Below are positions 34,714-48,128 of a stretch of DNA of 64,000 nucleotides, piece after piece (within the stretch, counting starts at the first letter, position 1; each line of letters opens with the position of its first letter). This DNA comes from Ceratothoa steindachneri (Eukaryota; Arthropoda; Malacostraca; Isopoda; Cymothoidae). The notes below the pieces were generated by a model. It had not been told where the DNA came from and ran no database searches. It saw nothing but the letters and a program-made list of their open reading frames with translations. The translations under genes were made by a program, and so were the position numbers. The stretch covers positions 188,199,485-188,263,484 of the forward strand of contig OZ018321.1 in assembly GCA_963969495.1 (NCBI GenBank), given 5' to 3'.

Positions 34714-35991
34714 TGTCGTAGAAAAGTCTCCCGACGATATACTATATATCTATTCTTTGTGGGGATTATTCTATATTAGAGTGCGGGGTTTTGATCAGGT
34801 GGCTGAGTATTACTCTACGTTAATAAATAGGCCTGGAGAGGGCTTATTTATCTGCAATATACTTAAGAAGTGGAACGGAGCCCAAGGATAAATAATATTG
34901 CAAGCATTAATAAAATAGAATTTTATTAATTAATCTAACAAAACTAACCCATGGAAAATATTTACATGACCTGGCATTAAAATGGGAGATACACATGGAA
35001 TGAAAAAGGTCATAGGATAAATTTGACTAAGCGGTGGATTAAGATTTAGAGGGATTTAAATGACAAAACAAACAAGAACGGAAAGGGTTGGCTAAATCCG
35101 TGTTACATCACTGAGTTACGTTGGCACAAAGTTAAATAGTTAAATACGTATTTATAAGGTCGTCGTGCAGATGAAGGAATGGCTTCGGTCCAACTGGTGA
35201 TTTCCTTCCCAGGAGGAGGGGTTTTCAGGGTAGGGTTGTCCTTAACGAGGACAGAAGAACTGACTTCGAGGAGTGGGAGCGAAGTGGGGCTCTGAAGTAC
35301 GAGCGATCCTTGAGACAGGATATCGGAGATGTTCTGGAGGAACAATTGAGGTTATCGGTGTAACCAAGCGTTCTCTTGAAGAACGTTAAAAGGGGGGAAT
35401 CAAATTACCACTGATGTGATATCAGGGGAGCGAGAACCGCTTCTTGTCGAACGGGCTCGAAGAACAATGACTGTTCTAAAGTTGTTCCTTTCTGAACAAT
35501 TCAACAACAGGGGAGGGCCCTGTTAACTTGGTGTCTCTAGGGACACAAACCTTGGAACTCAAGGATATTGTCCTCTCCTGGACAATAAGGAGGTTCTCGA
35601 GGTAGAGTTCCTAGGTGCACAAGGGAGACCGGATCGGCGTGATGCCTGGCGAAGATAATCGGGATCTGATTCAAACGCGAAATTCTATCGCATAAATAGC
35701 CGGAGCCAGCCCCTCGGAGTATGGCAATGGGGGACTTCCATGGAATGTTCCGCTAGTGCTTCGAACAATTTTATCTTTCCATAGGCCTAATTCAATCTGG
35801 CCAGATTGACGCATGCAGGCAAACGGGTAGGAACCTCTTTCATTAAACTTGGAGCGGGGGAAGATAATACTCGGAGATGTTAGGGCGATAAGAACGCCAT
35901 GCTACTCTCTTCTCGCAGGATACACGTGGGAAGCGTGAGTACCAATATGGGATAGAAGTGAGGCGCGGCCGCCTTAGACAATTCCATCACA
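34714..35991 (-). mobile_element. solo LTR inside satellite B (1278 bp)
   Basis: A non-satellite block is bounded by a perfect 5-bp repeat AACAA (34709-34713 and 35992-35996). Read on the minus strand it begins TGTGATGGAATTGTCTAAGG and ends TTTTCTACGACA, so it has TG...CA ends and the ACGACA terminus seen in the other LTRs of this window. AATAAA motifs lie on the minus strand near 34905-34925. There is no internal region and no coding capacity. Confidence 0.9.
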
Positions 35992-38900
35992 AACAAGAAG
36001 GGTTTACTTTTCTCGAAAAAAGACATGGTTGTCTTCTTCACGAAACAGAAGATCTAGTTTTCTGCTTTCGAAAGACACGACATTGTTTTTATTCTCCTCG
36101 GACACAATATATGGCTTTTCTTCCTCTTGAAAGACAAAATATGGGTTTTCTTCTTCTCGAAAGGAGGGCCCTACTTTTCTCCAAAAAAAAACATGTTTTT
36201 TCTTCTTCACGATCATACGACATGAGTTTTCCTTTTCTCAAAGGTAAAACATGGTTTTCTTCTTCTCGTAAGCCAAGACATGATTTTTCTTACTCTCGAA
36301 AGACCAAAAATGTTTTATTCTTCTGAAAAGACAAAATATGGGCTTTCTTCTTCTCGAAAGCAAGATAGTTTTTCCTTCTTCTCGAAACAGAAAATGTGTT
36401 TTTTCTTGTTCTCAAATGACGTGACATGTTTTTCTCTCGAAAAAAAAAACAAACATGTTTTTTATCGAAAGAAAAGTCATCATTTTTCTTCTTCTCAAAA
36501 GATATGAAATGTATTTTCTTCTTCTTGAAAATATATGGTTTTTATTCTGCTCGAAAGATAGGACATGGGTTTTCTTCTCGAAAGTTAAGATATACTCTTT
36601 CTTGTTCCCAAAAGCCGAGACGAATTCTTTTCTATAAAATACAAGCTATAGTTTTTCTAAATGTCGAAAGACAACAGAGGGGGTTTCTTCTTTCAGAAAT
36701 ATTGGATGTTTTTCTTATTCTTAAAAGACAAGATATGTGTTTTCTTCTTCTCGAAACACCATCCATATTTTTTTCTTCTTTTTGAAGGACAAGACAAAAT
36801 TTTTATTCTGATCGAAATAGAAGATGGATTTTCTTCCCTAAAAACATGTTTTATCTTGTTCTCGGAAGACATGACATAGTTTTTCTTCTTTTCAAAGTCA
36901 AGACGAGTTTCTTTCTTCTCAGAAAACGAAACATGGGTTTTCTTCTTCTTGAAAGACACGATATTGTTTTCTTCTTCTCGAAAGACAAGACATTTTTTTT
37001 TTATTCTCGAAATCCTAGATATGGTTTTTCTTCTTGGGGAAGAAAAGATATGTTTTTTCTTTTCTCGAAAGAAAAGAAATTGAGTTTCTTCTCATAAAAA
37101 AATACATAATTTTTCTTCTTCTCCAAAGACAAGATTCGGGTTTTTTTTTGTCGAAAGAAGAAATAAGTATTTTTTGTTTTTCTAGGAAGACAACACAAGC
37201 CTTTTCTTCATCTATAAAGATGAGACATGGTTACATTTTTCTCGATGGACAAGTCATGGGTTTTCTTATTTTCATATAATAAGATATTGTTTTTCTTCTC
37301 GATTGATAAGTTTTGGTGTTTCTTCTTCTGGAAAAACAAAGGTATGGGTATTTATCTTGAAATACAAGAATTTGGTTTTCTCGAAAGATAAAAGATTCTT
37401 TTCCTACTCAGAAGACAAGAGGGATTTTCTTCTCGAAAAAGAAAACATGGTTTTTCTTTTCCTTGAAAATTTCCATCTTTCTTCTTTTCGGAAGACAAGA
37501 CATTGCTTTTCTTTTTTTCGAAACACAGGACATGATGTTTCTTCTTATGGAAAAAAAAGACGTGGCCATTTCTTGTTCTCAAACTACTAAACGGGTTTTC
37601 TTCTCGAAAAACAATATATGTATGTTTTTGCTTCTTATCGAAAGACAAGAAATGTTATTTTCTCGAAAGCAAAGATATGCGTTTTATTCTTATCGAAACA
37701 CAAGTCGTGGTTTTTATTCTTCTCGAAAGACAAGACTCGGAATTGCTTCCTATCGAAAGACAAGACATAGTTTTTCTCCTTCTGAAAAAAATAAGACAGG
37801 ATTTCTTCTTGAAAATCAAGATATGGGTTTTCTTCTTTGTAGAAGATAAGACATGTTTTTTATTCATTTGGAAAGAAAAGACATGGTTTTCTTATCTCGA
37901 CAGAAAGATATGTTTTTAGTTTTCAAAAGACATGACATGCTTTTCTTCTTATAGAAAGACACGACGTGTTTTTTTATTATTCTCTTCTTTTAATACAATA
38001 AATGGATTTTCTTTTTATAGTAAGATAAGACATGGTTTTTATTTTTTTCGAACGACAAGACATTGCTTTTCTTCTTCTCGAATGATATGACGCTGTTTCT
38101 TTTTGAAAAAACAAATTATTGATTTTCTTCTCGATAAAAAGACAAGGTTTATCTTCCTCTCGAAAGACAAGACATGGTTTTCTTCCATAAAAAAGAGACG
38201 ACTTGGATTTACTTATTCTCGAAGCACAATATATTGTCCTTATTCTTCTTGCAAGACAATTTATTTCTTCTCGAATTACAAGACATGAGTTCCATTCTAC
38301 TTGAAAGAGAAGAAATAGTTTTTCTTCTCGAAAAAGTGACATTTTTTTCTCGAAAGACAAGACATACTTTTTCTTCTCGAAATCCAAAACATCGGTCTCT
38401 TCTTCTCGGAATGTTTTTTCTTCTCGAAACACAAGATACCATATTCCCTTTTATCAAAGGCATGATTATGTTTTTTCTTTTTGTCAAAGACCGTATATTC
38501 TTTTGCCTTTTTCATAAGAAAGGACGGGTTTTCATCTTATCTAGAGACAAGACATGGTTTCACTTCTTCTCAAATCATAAGATATGTTTTTTTCTCGCAA
38601 AACAAATTATGTTTTTCTTCTTTTCGAAATACAATACATGGTTTTTCTTCTCGAAACAAAAGATATGAGTTTTCTTCTTCTCTAAAAACAAGATATGTTT
38701 TTTCTTCTTGAAACGCTAGAAGGGATGGGTTTTCTTCTTGGAAAACAACATATGTTTTTATTCTTCTCAAGACACAAGACATGAGGCTTCTTCTTTTCGA
38801 AAGACAAAATCAGTACTATCGAAATACAAGATATAGTATTTTCTCCGGTTCTAAAGAGAGGACATGCATTTTTCTTCTTCTAACGTAAGAAGATATGCGT

Positions 38901-41900
38901 TTTCATCTCGAAAGACAAATCATGGGCTTTGCTTATTCTCGATAGACAAAATGTGATTTTTCTTCTTGTCGAAAGACGTTATTTCTTCTTCTTGAAAGAC
39001 AAAACATTGTTTTCTTCTCCTCGAAATACAAGAATAGGGTTTTGTTTTTTTCTCCAAAGAGAAGACATAATTTTTCTTCTCAAAAGATAAGATATGATTT
39101 TTCTTCTTCTCTAAACACAAAAAATGTTTTTTTTCTTATTCTCAAATAAAAAGAGACGGGATTTCTTTTTAGCAAAATAATAGACGTAATTTTTCTTCTT
39201 CTCAAAATATAAAGTAGGTTTTCTTCTTGAAAATCAAGATAAAGTTTTTCTTCATCTCTAAGGCCAAGGCATTGTTTTGCTTCTCCTCAAAAAACAAGAC
39301 ATGTTTTTTTTTTCTTCTCAAAAGACGAGACAAGATGTTTTTCTTCGCGAAAGATGAGCTATTCTTTTCTTCTCGAAAGACAAGACTTCATTTTTATTCT
39401 TGAAAGATAAGATGTGCTATTTCTTCTTCTCGAAACAAGACCTGGCTTTTTTTCTTCTCAAAACACAAGTCATGTTTTTTCTTTTTCTTAACAAAGAAGA
39501 TATGTTTTTATTTCGAAGGACAATTATGTGGGTTTTTATTATCGATAGACAAGATATTATTTTTATTTTTCCCGAAAGACATACATGGTTTTTCTTTTTC
39601 TCTAAAACAAACTATGTTTTTTCCTATTCATGAAAGACTAAACATGTCTTTATTCATATCGAAATACACGACATCGTTGTTTTCCTTCTTTAAATACATT
39701 GTAAGGCTTTTCTACTTCACAGAAGACAAGATATGCTTTCTTCTTCTAGAAAGACAAAATGTGTTTTTTTCTTCTTCTCGAAATACAAGACATGTTTTTT
39801 TCTTTTTCTTTTTACAAACGAATATGAGTTTTCTTTTTCTAAAGACAATACATTGGTTTTATTTTTCTTACAAAAGAAAAACATGGTTTTTCTTCTTCTC
39901 ATAAGATAAGATTTGTTTTCTTCTTGAAAAACAAGATACGGTTTTTCTTCTTCTCCAAAGACAAGACATGGTTTTTCTTCTTCTGGAAAGAAAAGACATG
40001 GTTTTTCTTCTTATGGAAAGTCAAGACATGGTTTTCTTCTTTTTAAAAGACAAGACGTAGGTTTCTCCTTCTCTAAAGAACAGACATGTTGTTTCTTCTC
40101 CAAAAAGATGAAAATAGTTTTTGTTTTTTTTTAAACATGATAATCTTATCTTCTCGTAATAAAGACATTGTTATATTCCTGAAAGACAAGACATGGTTTC
40201 TATTCCTTTCTAAAGAAAAAACATAGTTTTTCTTCTTCTTGAAAGACTAGATCGTGCTTTTCTTCTTCTCGAAAAACAATGGGGTGTTTTTTTCTCGAAA
40301 AACACGATATGATTATTCTTCTCGAAAGCGAAGACATGGTTTTATTGCTCTCGATTGGCAATACATGGGTTTCCTTTATCTCTAAAAGAGATATATTTTC
40401 TTCTCGAAAGACAACACATGTTTTGTTTTTTTTCTCGAAAGACGACACATGTTTTTTTTCTTTTCTCGAAAAGGAAGATATTCTTTTTATCTCAAAAGAG
40501 AAGGCATTGTTTTTCTTCTTTTGGAAAGACAAGACATGGTTTCTTTATCTCGAAAAATAAGATATTTTTTCTTCTTTTCAAAAGAAAAGACATGGGTTTT
40601 CCTCTTCTGAAAACCCAAATATATTTTTTCTTCTTCTCGAAAGACAAGACACTGGATTTTTTCTTATTAAAAAACAATACATCGTTTTTCTTCATCTCGA
40701 AACATAAGACGGATTTATTTCTTGAAAAACATTGGTATTGTTTGTTTTCTTTTCGTCATACAATAATTGTGTTTACCACTTCTCGATATACAAGACATGG
40801 CTTTTATTTTTTTCCAATGACAAGATATGTTCTTCTTTTTTCGAAAGACAATTGATGGGATTTCTTTATTTAGAAAGACGAGACCTAATTTTTATTCTTC
40901 TCGAACGGCATGATAGGTTTTTCTTCTCGAGAGAGAAGAAAAGCAAGAGAGTTTTACTCCTTCTCGGATGAAAAGGCATAGTTTTTCTTCCTAACAAAAG
41001 ACAAGTCATGGCTTTTCTTACTTTCAAAAGATAAGATCTTTTTCTTCTTCTCGAAAGACAAGTCAAGTTTTTCTTCTTTTCAAAAGAAATGACATCCTTT
41101 TCTTCTTCTTGAAAGACATGACATAGTTTTCTATTTCTTGAAAGAAAAGGTATGCCTGTTCATCTCTTCGATATAAACAACGTACTTTTTCTTCTTCTCG
41201 AAGACAAGATATTGTTTTTATTCTTCTCGGAAAATGTACATGTTTTGTGGAAGGACAAGGCATGGATTTCTTCTTCTTCAAAACATATGATATGGTTTTA
41301 TTCTTCTCGAAATACACGTCATGGTTTTCTTCTCGAAAGTTAAAAAAATTTTTCTCAAAAGAATGGATGGTCTTTCTCTTCTCCAAAGACAAGACAACTT
41401 TTTTTTATTGAAGGAAAAGACATGGTTTTTATTCTTCATGAAAGACAAGACATGGCTTTTCTTCTTTTAAAAAAACAAATTTGGGTTTTTTCTCGAAGGG
41501 CAATATATGGTTTTTCTTCTTCTCGGAAAGAAAATATGTTTTTTTTTTTCTCGATTGACAAGACGTAGTTTTCTTCATTTCAAAAACAAGATATAATTTT
41601 TCCTTCTCGAATAACTACATATCATTTTCTGTCTCCCTGCAAGACAATGTAGATTTTTTTTTATTCAGCTTAAAAGACTAGACTACTTTCTTCTTTTGAA
41701 ATAACAAAATATTTTTTTATTCTTCTCGATACAAAAGACCTGTTTTTTTTCTTCTTCTCGAAAGACATATGTTTTTTCTTTTCGAAAGATAAGACATGGT
41801 TTTTCTTCTAGAATAACATGATAAGCTGTTTCTTCTGTTCGAAAGACAAACCATCGTTTTTCTTTGCATCGAAAGACAGAACATGGGTTTTCTTTCCCTC

Positions 41901-42005
41901 GAAAACAAAATATGTTTTTTCTTCCCCTCAAAAATAACATAGGTTTTTTCATCTTCTCCTCGAAATACAAAACATTGTTTTTCTTCTCGATTGCCAAGTC
42001 GTGGT
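35992..42005. repeat. satellite B array, second segment
   Basis: About 6 kb of the 30-bp family. Exact spacing is visible at 39965, 39995 and 40025 (GACATGG boxes 30 bases apart). Elsewhere units vary from 25 to 36 bases through indels in the T-run. Many units carry TTCTCGAAAG, hence occasional TTCGAA sites. No coding function is supported. Confidence 0.95.
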
Positions 42006-42916
42006 TTATGTTTGGGGAGTTTGCCTCCATGGGATCAACCATTCATAACTAACTGTTTATTGGGCGAGACTATTCCAACGGATCGTAAATGGAGGTCATA
42101 ACAATTTAAAGGTGACTTAGTTCGTGCTGAAAAGGTCAATTTTGAGGCAAATAAATATAACTGTTTTTTCTAACACTCCGTTCCAATTTGAGTATCATTT
42201 TTCCTGAAAAGAAGTAAATGCAAAGGGAATACGAAGCCTATCTCTAAGAGCGAATATTTCTAATATCTCCTGATTAAATGAAATTAGCTCTGCAAAAAAT
42301 TTGACATAGATGTATATTCTACGTAATATTAATGCTGCGAGTAGAATTAATATTATTCCACTTAGGAAAAACAAGAGAAAAACGATCTAGGAGCAGTTGG
42401 GACATCTAATCTGAAGATTCATTGGCGATGGAACTGTCAGTACAAGAACGCAAAACGAAATTTGGTTTTAATTTTAACCACTTTAATTACAAGACTTATC
42501 ATTTTGACACTCTATAACTGCATATTGATGCAACTTTAGGATTCCATATATGTTTGAAATTGTTGAAGTGGGATAATTCTTAGTCTTAGAAACATGCATT
42601 AAGCAGGTGAACTTAAAGATCCAGAATTAATAACTTTGGAGTCTAGATGATTGAGAGCCAGCATAAATAGACACATTCGAAGTTTAAAATGTTTCGATTA
42701 TATAGATTTTTATTTCTTCTGTACGTTACAAGACAGCAATAACCCGAGGTAGTACGTTAAAAGTAAAATATATGATGGACAAAAACAGATATACACTATC
42801 CCCTAATGTTAATAAAACAATAACGATTTAATCATTTACAAATGAATTACACAAATACTCGAAAGAATGCTATATCATGAAGACGAGTTAAACTACTCGG
42901 GAGAGGGAAAAGAAAA

Positions 42917-42920
<4 letters not shown>
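42006..42920. other. AT-rich spacer
   Basis: Nothing recognisable in either strand. Confidence 0.5.

Positions 42921-42994
<74 letters not shown>
42921..42994. repeat. (TA)n microsatellite
   Basis: Uninterrupted TA dinucleotides adjoining the left edge of the dispersed repeat at 42995. Confidence 0.97.
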
Positions 42995-42997
<3 letters not shown>

Positions 42998-43241
42998 GTC
43001 CTAATGTCTTTATACACATTTGCTGAAAAGCTCTTGTGAATAGAGATTAAACAGTCTTGAATCAGCCATTCGTTTTCTATCTGCGGAGTTTTTGTCATGA
43101 TTCAGGAATTTCGAGATCAGAATTCCCGTATTGTGGGATTGCAAGAGAAAATTCCCACTTGTCGGTTAACAGCAAAGACTCAAAGATTCACTAGCCATCA
43201 TTTATCATGCGAACTTTGTAATGCTAAATTTCTTTCTTATA
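42995..43241 (+). repeat. dispersed repeat, copy 1 (~247 bp)
   Basis: Shares CCTGTCCTAATG, CTTGTGAATAGAGATTAAA, CATTCGTTTTCTATCTGCGG and TTTGTAATGCTAAATTTC with 45379-45617. Both copies start next to TA and end at TA. No terminal inverted repeats are seen. It could be a short non-autonomous element. Confidence 0.85.
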
Positions 43242-44019
43242 CTTTTTTATGATGTTTTTCTCAATTTATTGCTCTAACTGAACTCAGAGATCTTGAATGA
43301 AGAATTAGAACGGTTGAACTGAGGAAAAATTGCGGTATTTATTTAATACTGAATGCGATTTATACATTTTTATAACTTAAATATTCATTTCAATCCTTTA
43401 AAGCACATTGATATTCCTTTAGATGTTATTTATTTGAAGCCGTTTTAGTAAAAGACTCAAAGAACTCGATGACCCATAAAATTGGAACTGAATACCTAAT
43501 AACTCAAGCCGTAGAATGTTAGGGTACAGACACATCAAAGCAATTTGTTGCTTTTTCTCGCAGATATCAGGACACGAGTGCCTAATAAAGAGAAAAGATT
43601 CACCGTTGCCAAAAGTAAAAAAAAATCCGTAAAATGTTACAGACCGCATAAAAAGGTGGTATCTTATAATGATTTAATTATGACATTTGAATGGAAGTTG
43701 TTTAAATTACATCGATTCTATGCAAGGCCACTTGGAAAGTGGATGCAGTGAGTGGAAATTAGACGTTGCATCAAGATTTTTGGTCATGTTGCCTTCAAAG
43801 AGAGCTCGTAGCATTGCAAGCCCTCTTTTCATTGGTGACAAAAAGGTGGGCCTTTTTAAAACCCATTTTTTTATAATCTATGGCATACCTTGATTAAATC
43901 TGAACCTGCAAAGCTTACAGGTGTGATGGAGAATGACGTACCCTCGCGCTCACTAATCATCCAAGTAGTCTTTCTCTCTCTCTTAGTACACACGTCACGT
44001 TCCCAAATTTAACATAAGG
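43242..44019. other. spacer without recognised gene
   Basis: Short ORFs at 43419-43649 (minus), 43545-43751 and 43687-43893 (plus) show no family that I know. Confidence 0.45.
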
Positions 44020-44215
44020 AGAGTTAAGAGGAATGACGAAAAAGAAATAGCTTCGTTAGCGAAACGTGAACCTAAGAGATTTTATAGATATGTTAATAAT
44101 AGTAAACCAATTAAGGATTGCATCGACCCCCTGATCAATTATAAAGATGTGTTAAGTGACAAAGAACTCACCCATAAATTTTAGACAATAAATGAACATT
44201 TTGCAAATATCTTTA
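44010..44215 (+). pseudogene. CR1/L2-type LINE fragment, linker before RT
   Basis: The frame reads RRVKRNDEKEIASLAKREPK, then RFYRYVNNSKPIKD, CIDPLINYKDVLSDKELTHK, a stop, then TINEHFANIF. The N-P-K-x-F-x-x-Y-V-x-x-K...L-x-x-x-x-x-K-A-x-x-F-N-x-x-F-x-x-V-F pattern is the region between endonuclease and RT in CR1/L2-like LINEs. Only this ~200-bp scrap is visible. It is a different family from the LINE that follows. Confidence 0.6.
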
Positions 44216-44629
44216 ACATGGAAGACATAATGACCTTCCATCTCTAACGTAATTGATTTTGGTGAAGATAATAATCTCGAATATTCATATAATCGAAAAC
44301 GAAATGCCTTAATATAAATCTGTAAACTCAGCACTTCTAACTCACTATCGCTGACCCTACTCATAGATAGTAAACTATAAGTACATAGATTAGGATATAA
44401 AATGATTAAATATAAAACACTGATTTAGTTAAAATAAAAACAATTCCACCTGGCATTTCGAAATTTGGTTTAACACTGCAATAGGTTTACAAATGGTTGG
44501 ATGATCTATTATTAATTCCATTTGAAGACTATATTAGAAGCTTCTAAATGTAAGCTAACTGCTTCCGGGGTGGTCGGCCAAATGAGAGACAGTTTAGCCA
44601 AAGAAGCGATAAGCTATTAAGCATTACAA

Positions 44630-47110
44630 GTGGTGCCCGAGCGCATTGAACCTATATGAATTTCTTCAGGCGAGAGCAAGCTTCTGTTTGATTGCGAAGC
44701 AGGTTCGCAGCTCTCTTTTGCAGGCATACGTATATTCACTTAATGGCAAACCTGTTGCAGAGATGTGGAGGGGTGTGACGAAGATTCGGTACAAGTCCAG
44801 GCAGGACCTTTCTTGCGGCATCCAGGAAATTGGGAGCACTATATATGACCCTGTATCGGTAGGAGATTCCTTCACAACAACTTTTATCCACATTATCTGG
44901 CCAAAATGCTGCTTCACTACCATATAAAACACGTCGCAGGGCGCTGAAGCTCGCCAACTTAAAACTTCACTTTCAGAAGTGGAAAATCCTTCAACGACAT
45001 GTTTTCGTTTCGTGCATGGACACTACCCATGCTCTTGAGGATGTCCTCTGTACAACCGATCTTGTTGGACGGCATCTTTCCTGAATACTATCAAATGGTT
45101 ACCTCGCTTGCTTTTCGCAAACCGTAGAAAGATCACTCCACTCCTGTTGTTTTTTGCCTAATGTTTCTAACATTCTGCGTGGATAAGTTGATAGAGAAAT
45201 TGGTAAATATTAAAATTGCCTACTTTCTGTAGGGCGGAAGTCGCTTTTCTCAGCACAGTTGGTTTCAGTAATTTTTATTATACGTCATATTCTCTTTTCC
45301 GGCTGAAGAATAGCAGACAACCTTCATACTTGATCACATTGGCAGTGTTGAACGGGTTTACTAATAATTCCATATATACCTGTCCTAATGTTTTTTATAC
45401 ACATTTCCTGAAACTGCTCTTGTGAATAGAGATTAAATTGTCTGGAATCAGACATTCGTTTTCTATCTGCGGAGTTTTTGTCAATGGTTCAGAAATTTCG
45501 AGATCAGAATTCCCGTATCATGGGATTGCAAGATAAAATTCTCACATGTCGGTTAACTTAATTCACTCGCCATCATTATATCATGGGAACTTTGTAATGC
45601 TAAATTTCTTTCTTATATATTTTTCGTCCCCTTCGTTGAAGAAAAGAAAGAAAATATTAGGCTTTGCTTAATAAAACCTGCAAGCCTTCCTTCCTGGATA
45701 GGGTAACGCCACAGGGTTTTTGATCTGAAGAAGCTTATGATACTTGTGATGAAACGGTATACTGAAGAACCTCTATTCGATTTAGGCACGGGGACTATTC
45801 CTAATCTTTCTAAGTTTCTTAAAGATTGTCGTTTCGATGTAAGCGTGTAGGGAATTCTTTGGTGTTATCTTATACTTTCTAGTTATGCTCCACGTAGACG
45901 ACGTTTCACTCTCTTTTGGCACGACCCAGATACCTACACTGGAGAACCGCCTTACACAGGCTCTGAATCGCATCTCCCATTATGCCGATGGCAAAGAATT
46001 TCAGGTTTATTGGCCAAGCAAAAAGTGATGCACTTTTGTTGCCGAAATTGGCATCAGCTCGATTTGTACTTTCACCAAAATGATGTGGTTAGCCTGAAAG
46101 TGATGGATCCCCTCCGTTTACTTGGCCTTTATTTTTGGAGTCAAACCTATGAAAGGAAGACTTAAGCTCTCTTGCACTCAGGACCATGTGAATTATTTGC
46201 GCTGTGGCGTTCTTCACGTGAGGTACAGATAGGGATACCCTTTTATGTGCTCCTCTGTAGGCTCCAAGCTAGAATACGACAAAAATTTATTCCTAGTGAT
46301 CCGTAGGTCTAGTGTAGAAAGTGGAATCAATTCACGACTCTAGCATTGGCTTGGACCCGGTGTTTTCCGCACGACCAATATAGAGAGACTTCTCACAGGG
46401 GTCAGGGAAAATGTCAATCGTTTTACGCCATACACAGTGCAGAATGCGCTTGACCTCGCGGCTTCAGCGTCTGCCCGGTGTCCAATGGATGTCATTTCAT
46501 CCGCTGCAAATTTTAATTGTTCATGTACTGAAGGGAGATGCCAACCTACCCTAATACTTCGGTTTGAGAGATAGGAAACTCATTCCAGAGTTTGGTGCAA
46601 CTCTTAGGGAGGTTATACATATGATCCTGCTCAATATGCCTCCCTGGATGATACCACCTTTTATTTGTACCCAGGCCTTTTCCCAAGGCCTCTACAGCAC
46701 TGGGATTATTGTGCTCGTATTTCTTAGAGCACATTATCGCTTCACAGTGGAACCATGCAACCCCTCCCCCCTTTGTTTGAAGCCGGCGGGACTCTTCGGA
46801 CATAAAGTCTATCTGTAAGAGTGAGCTGGTTGCAATACACGGCTTGGTACGGAAAATCACACCCCGTTCCCAGTTTTGAGACATATTTCTAATTCATAGC
46901 GAATCAGTGCGTGCTTAGTACCCTTTAACGTTAGAATCACCGCATTTCCATGTTGATATCATCTGTGACGCCATGGCAGTTGCGAGTATGGAGAAAGTCG
47001 ATATTGTCTTCTCCTGGGTTCCTGGACATGTACGATTTGCAGGAAATGTGCGCGCTGACGATGTTGCCAGGATGTCTACACAGAGTGAGTGACCGGACCG
47101 GCGTTTTGCT
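44630..47110 (+). pseudogene. LINE with RT and RNase H domains (decayed)
   Basis: Ordered landmarks identify a non-LTR retrotransposon ORF2. At 44646-44860 is a pre-RT segment (NLYEFLQARASFCLIAKQVR, then VAEMWRGVTKIR). Around 45065-45200 is RT entry (GIFPEYYQ, FRKP, DKLIEKLVNIKIAYFL). Near 45738 is the KAYDT catalytic Asp, reached by a one-base shift. At 45891-45902 is HVDD, the second catalytic pair, followed by ENRLTQALNRISHYADGKEF. Around 46985-47065 is an RNase H tail, EKVDIVFSWVPGHVRFAGNV followed by RADDVARM. RT copies the element RNA at a nicked target and RNase H removes the template. A C-terminal RNase H points to the I/LOA/Nimb-like groups. A dispersed repeat sits inside the RT (45379-45617). 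Stops and frameshifts are frequent and the N-terminal endonuclease is missing, so it is dead. Confidence 0.78.
45379..45617 (+). repeat. dispersed repeat, copy 2, inside LINE RT
   Basis: About 239 bp matching 42995-43241 with substitutions and short indels. It separates the RT fingers region from the KAYDT motif, so it entered after the LINE. Confidence 0.85.
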
Positions 47111-48128
47111 TTTTTTCGCCCTAACCGCATGACAGAAACACGACAGCCCTTCGGGCTCCATGGCAAAAAAAGATGCCTTATTCTATTTGTTGCGCCCAAA
47201 TAGAACCTCTCTCTCAAGACTGATTGGTCCTTCAGACGGTAAGAAACCATTTTGCGTGATAATTCTAGTCAAAGAGAGCTTCCTGAGTGGTACTTGTCCC
47301 AGAACCGCAACAGGCGTGGTTGGCACCACCTGTCGCGAGTCCTTGAGAGGGATTGCTGTACATCGAGTTGTGGTGTCACTGAGATTTGGGAGGAGGTGGG
47401 CTCCTTCCATAGTATTTACTTATTTAAATTTTTTGCTGTATGCTAATGCCCCTAAGAGAATCGAACCCCCTCCCCAAACCCCTGAAAGAAACGAACCTTT
47501 CTCCGGGCCTTGTGTCTTCTATATTTTTATTGATTGTTGAGTGTTGTTTTTTATCTTCTTTTTTGAGGTTTTGCTTTTTAGTTTATATTATCTTGGTGTA
47601 AAGGTAGATTTTGTGTAATTTTACGGCTGTGCACCCATGCCGGAGGTTGTCATAGGGGAAAGTAGAATAAGAAAATCACTTTCAAGAGGGATGAAGCAAA
47701 AAGTTATTAGAAAAGTCTAATAAATGTTTGGCAGTTTAAATTGCTACCAAATTTTAGAAAACATCATATCCATTTTTAGTTTTTATGTGTATTAAAATCT
47801 TTATTTTATGGCCAACTAGTGATTAATTGAAAAGCTTCCACCTCTGTTGTGTATCTAAATTTCTATTCCAAACTGCAAGTCGTTTTTTTGCTGTAGAGTG
47901 ATAAGCTGTTTGCCAGTTTGATATTAGAGAACTCGCTATTTTTGGTAGTATTTAATATACATATGTAGGCTGTTATACGCGATAGATACAGATGTATCAT
48001 CAGCAATGTGTATGAAATTTAGTAAAGAGGAAAAACGGGATATATCATGAATGTAAATTAGAAAGAGAAAGAAGGGAGGGGGGGGGGGCTCATTATTAAA
48101 TATGATCGCTGTGTCTGAAGATATTCTA
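47111..48128. other. spacer, may include LINE 3' end
   Basis: No clear domain after the RNase H motif. ORFs at 47160-47540 and 47183-47410 overlap in opposite frames and have no recognised family. The motif TGCACCCATGCCGGAGG at 47632 could belong to a LINE 3' UTR. A poly-G run lies at 48077-48088. Confidence 0.4.

Noticed and set aside
38174..38668. ORFs up to 166 codons (also 40355-40855) in satellite B
   Set aside because: All are F/S/K/R-rich read-throughs of a 30-bp period in several frames and both strands; none has a domain.
33236..42005. Regularly spaced repeats resembling a CRISPR array
   Set aside because: Units are contiguous 30-bp satellite monomers without unique spacers, and the context is eukaryotic with no cas genes.
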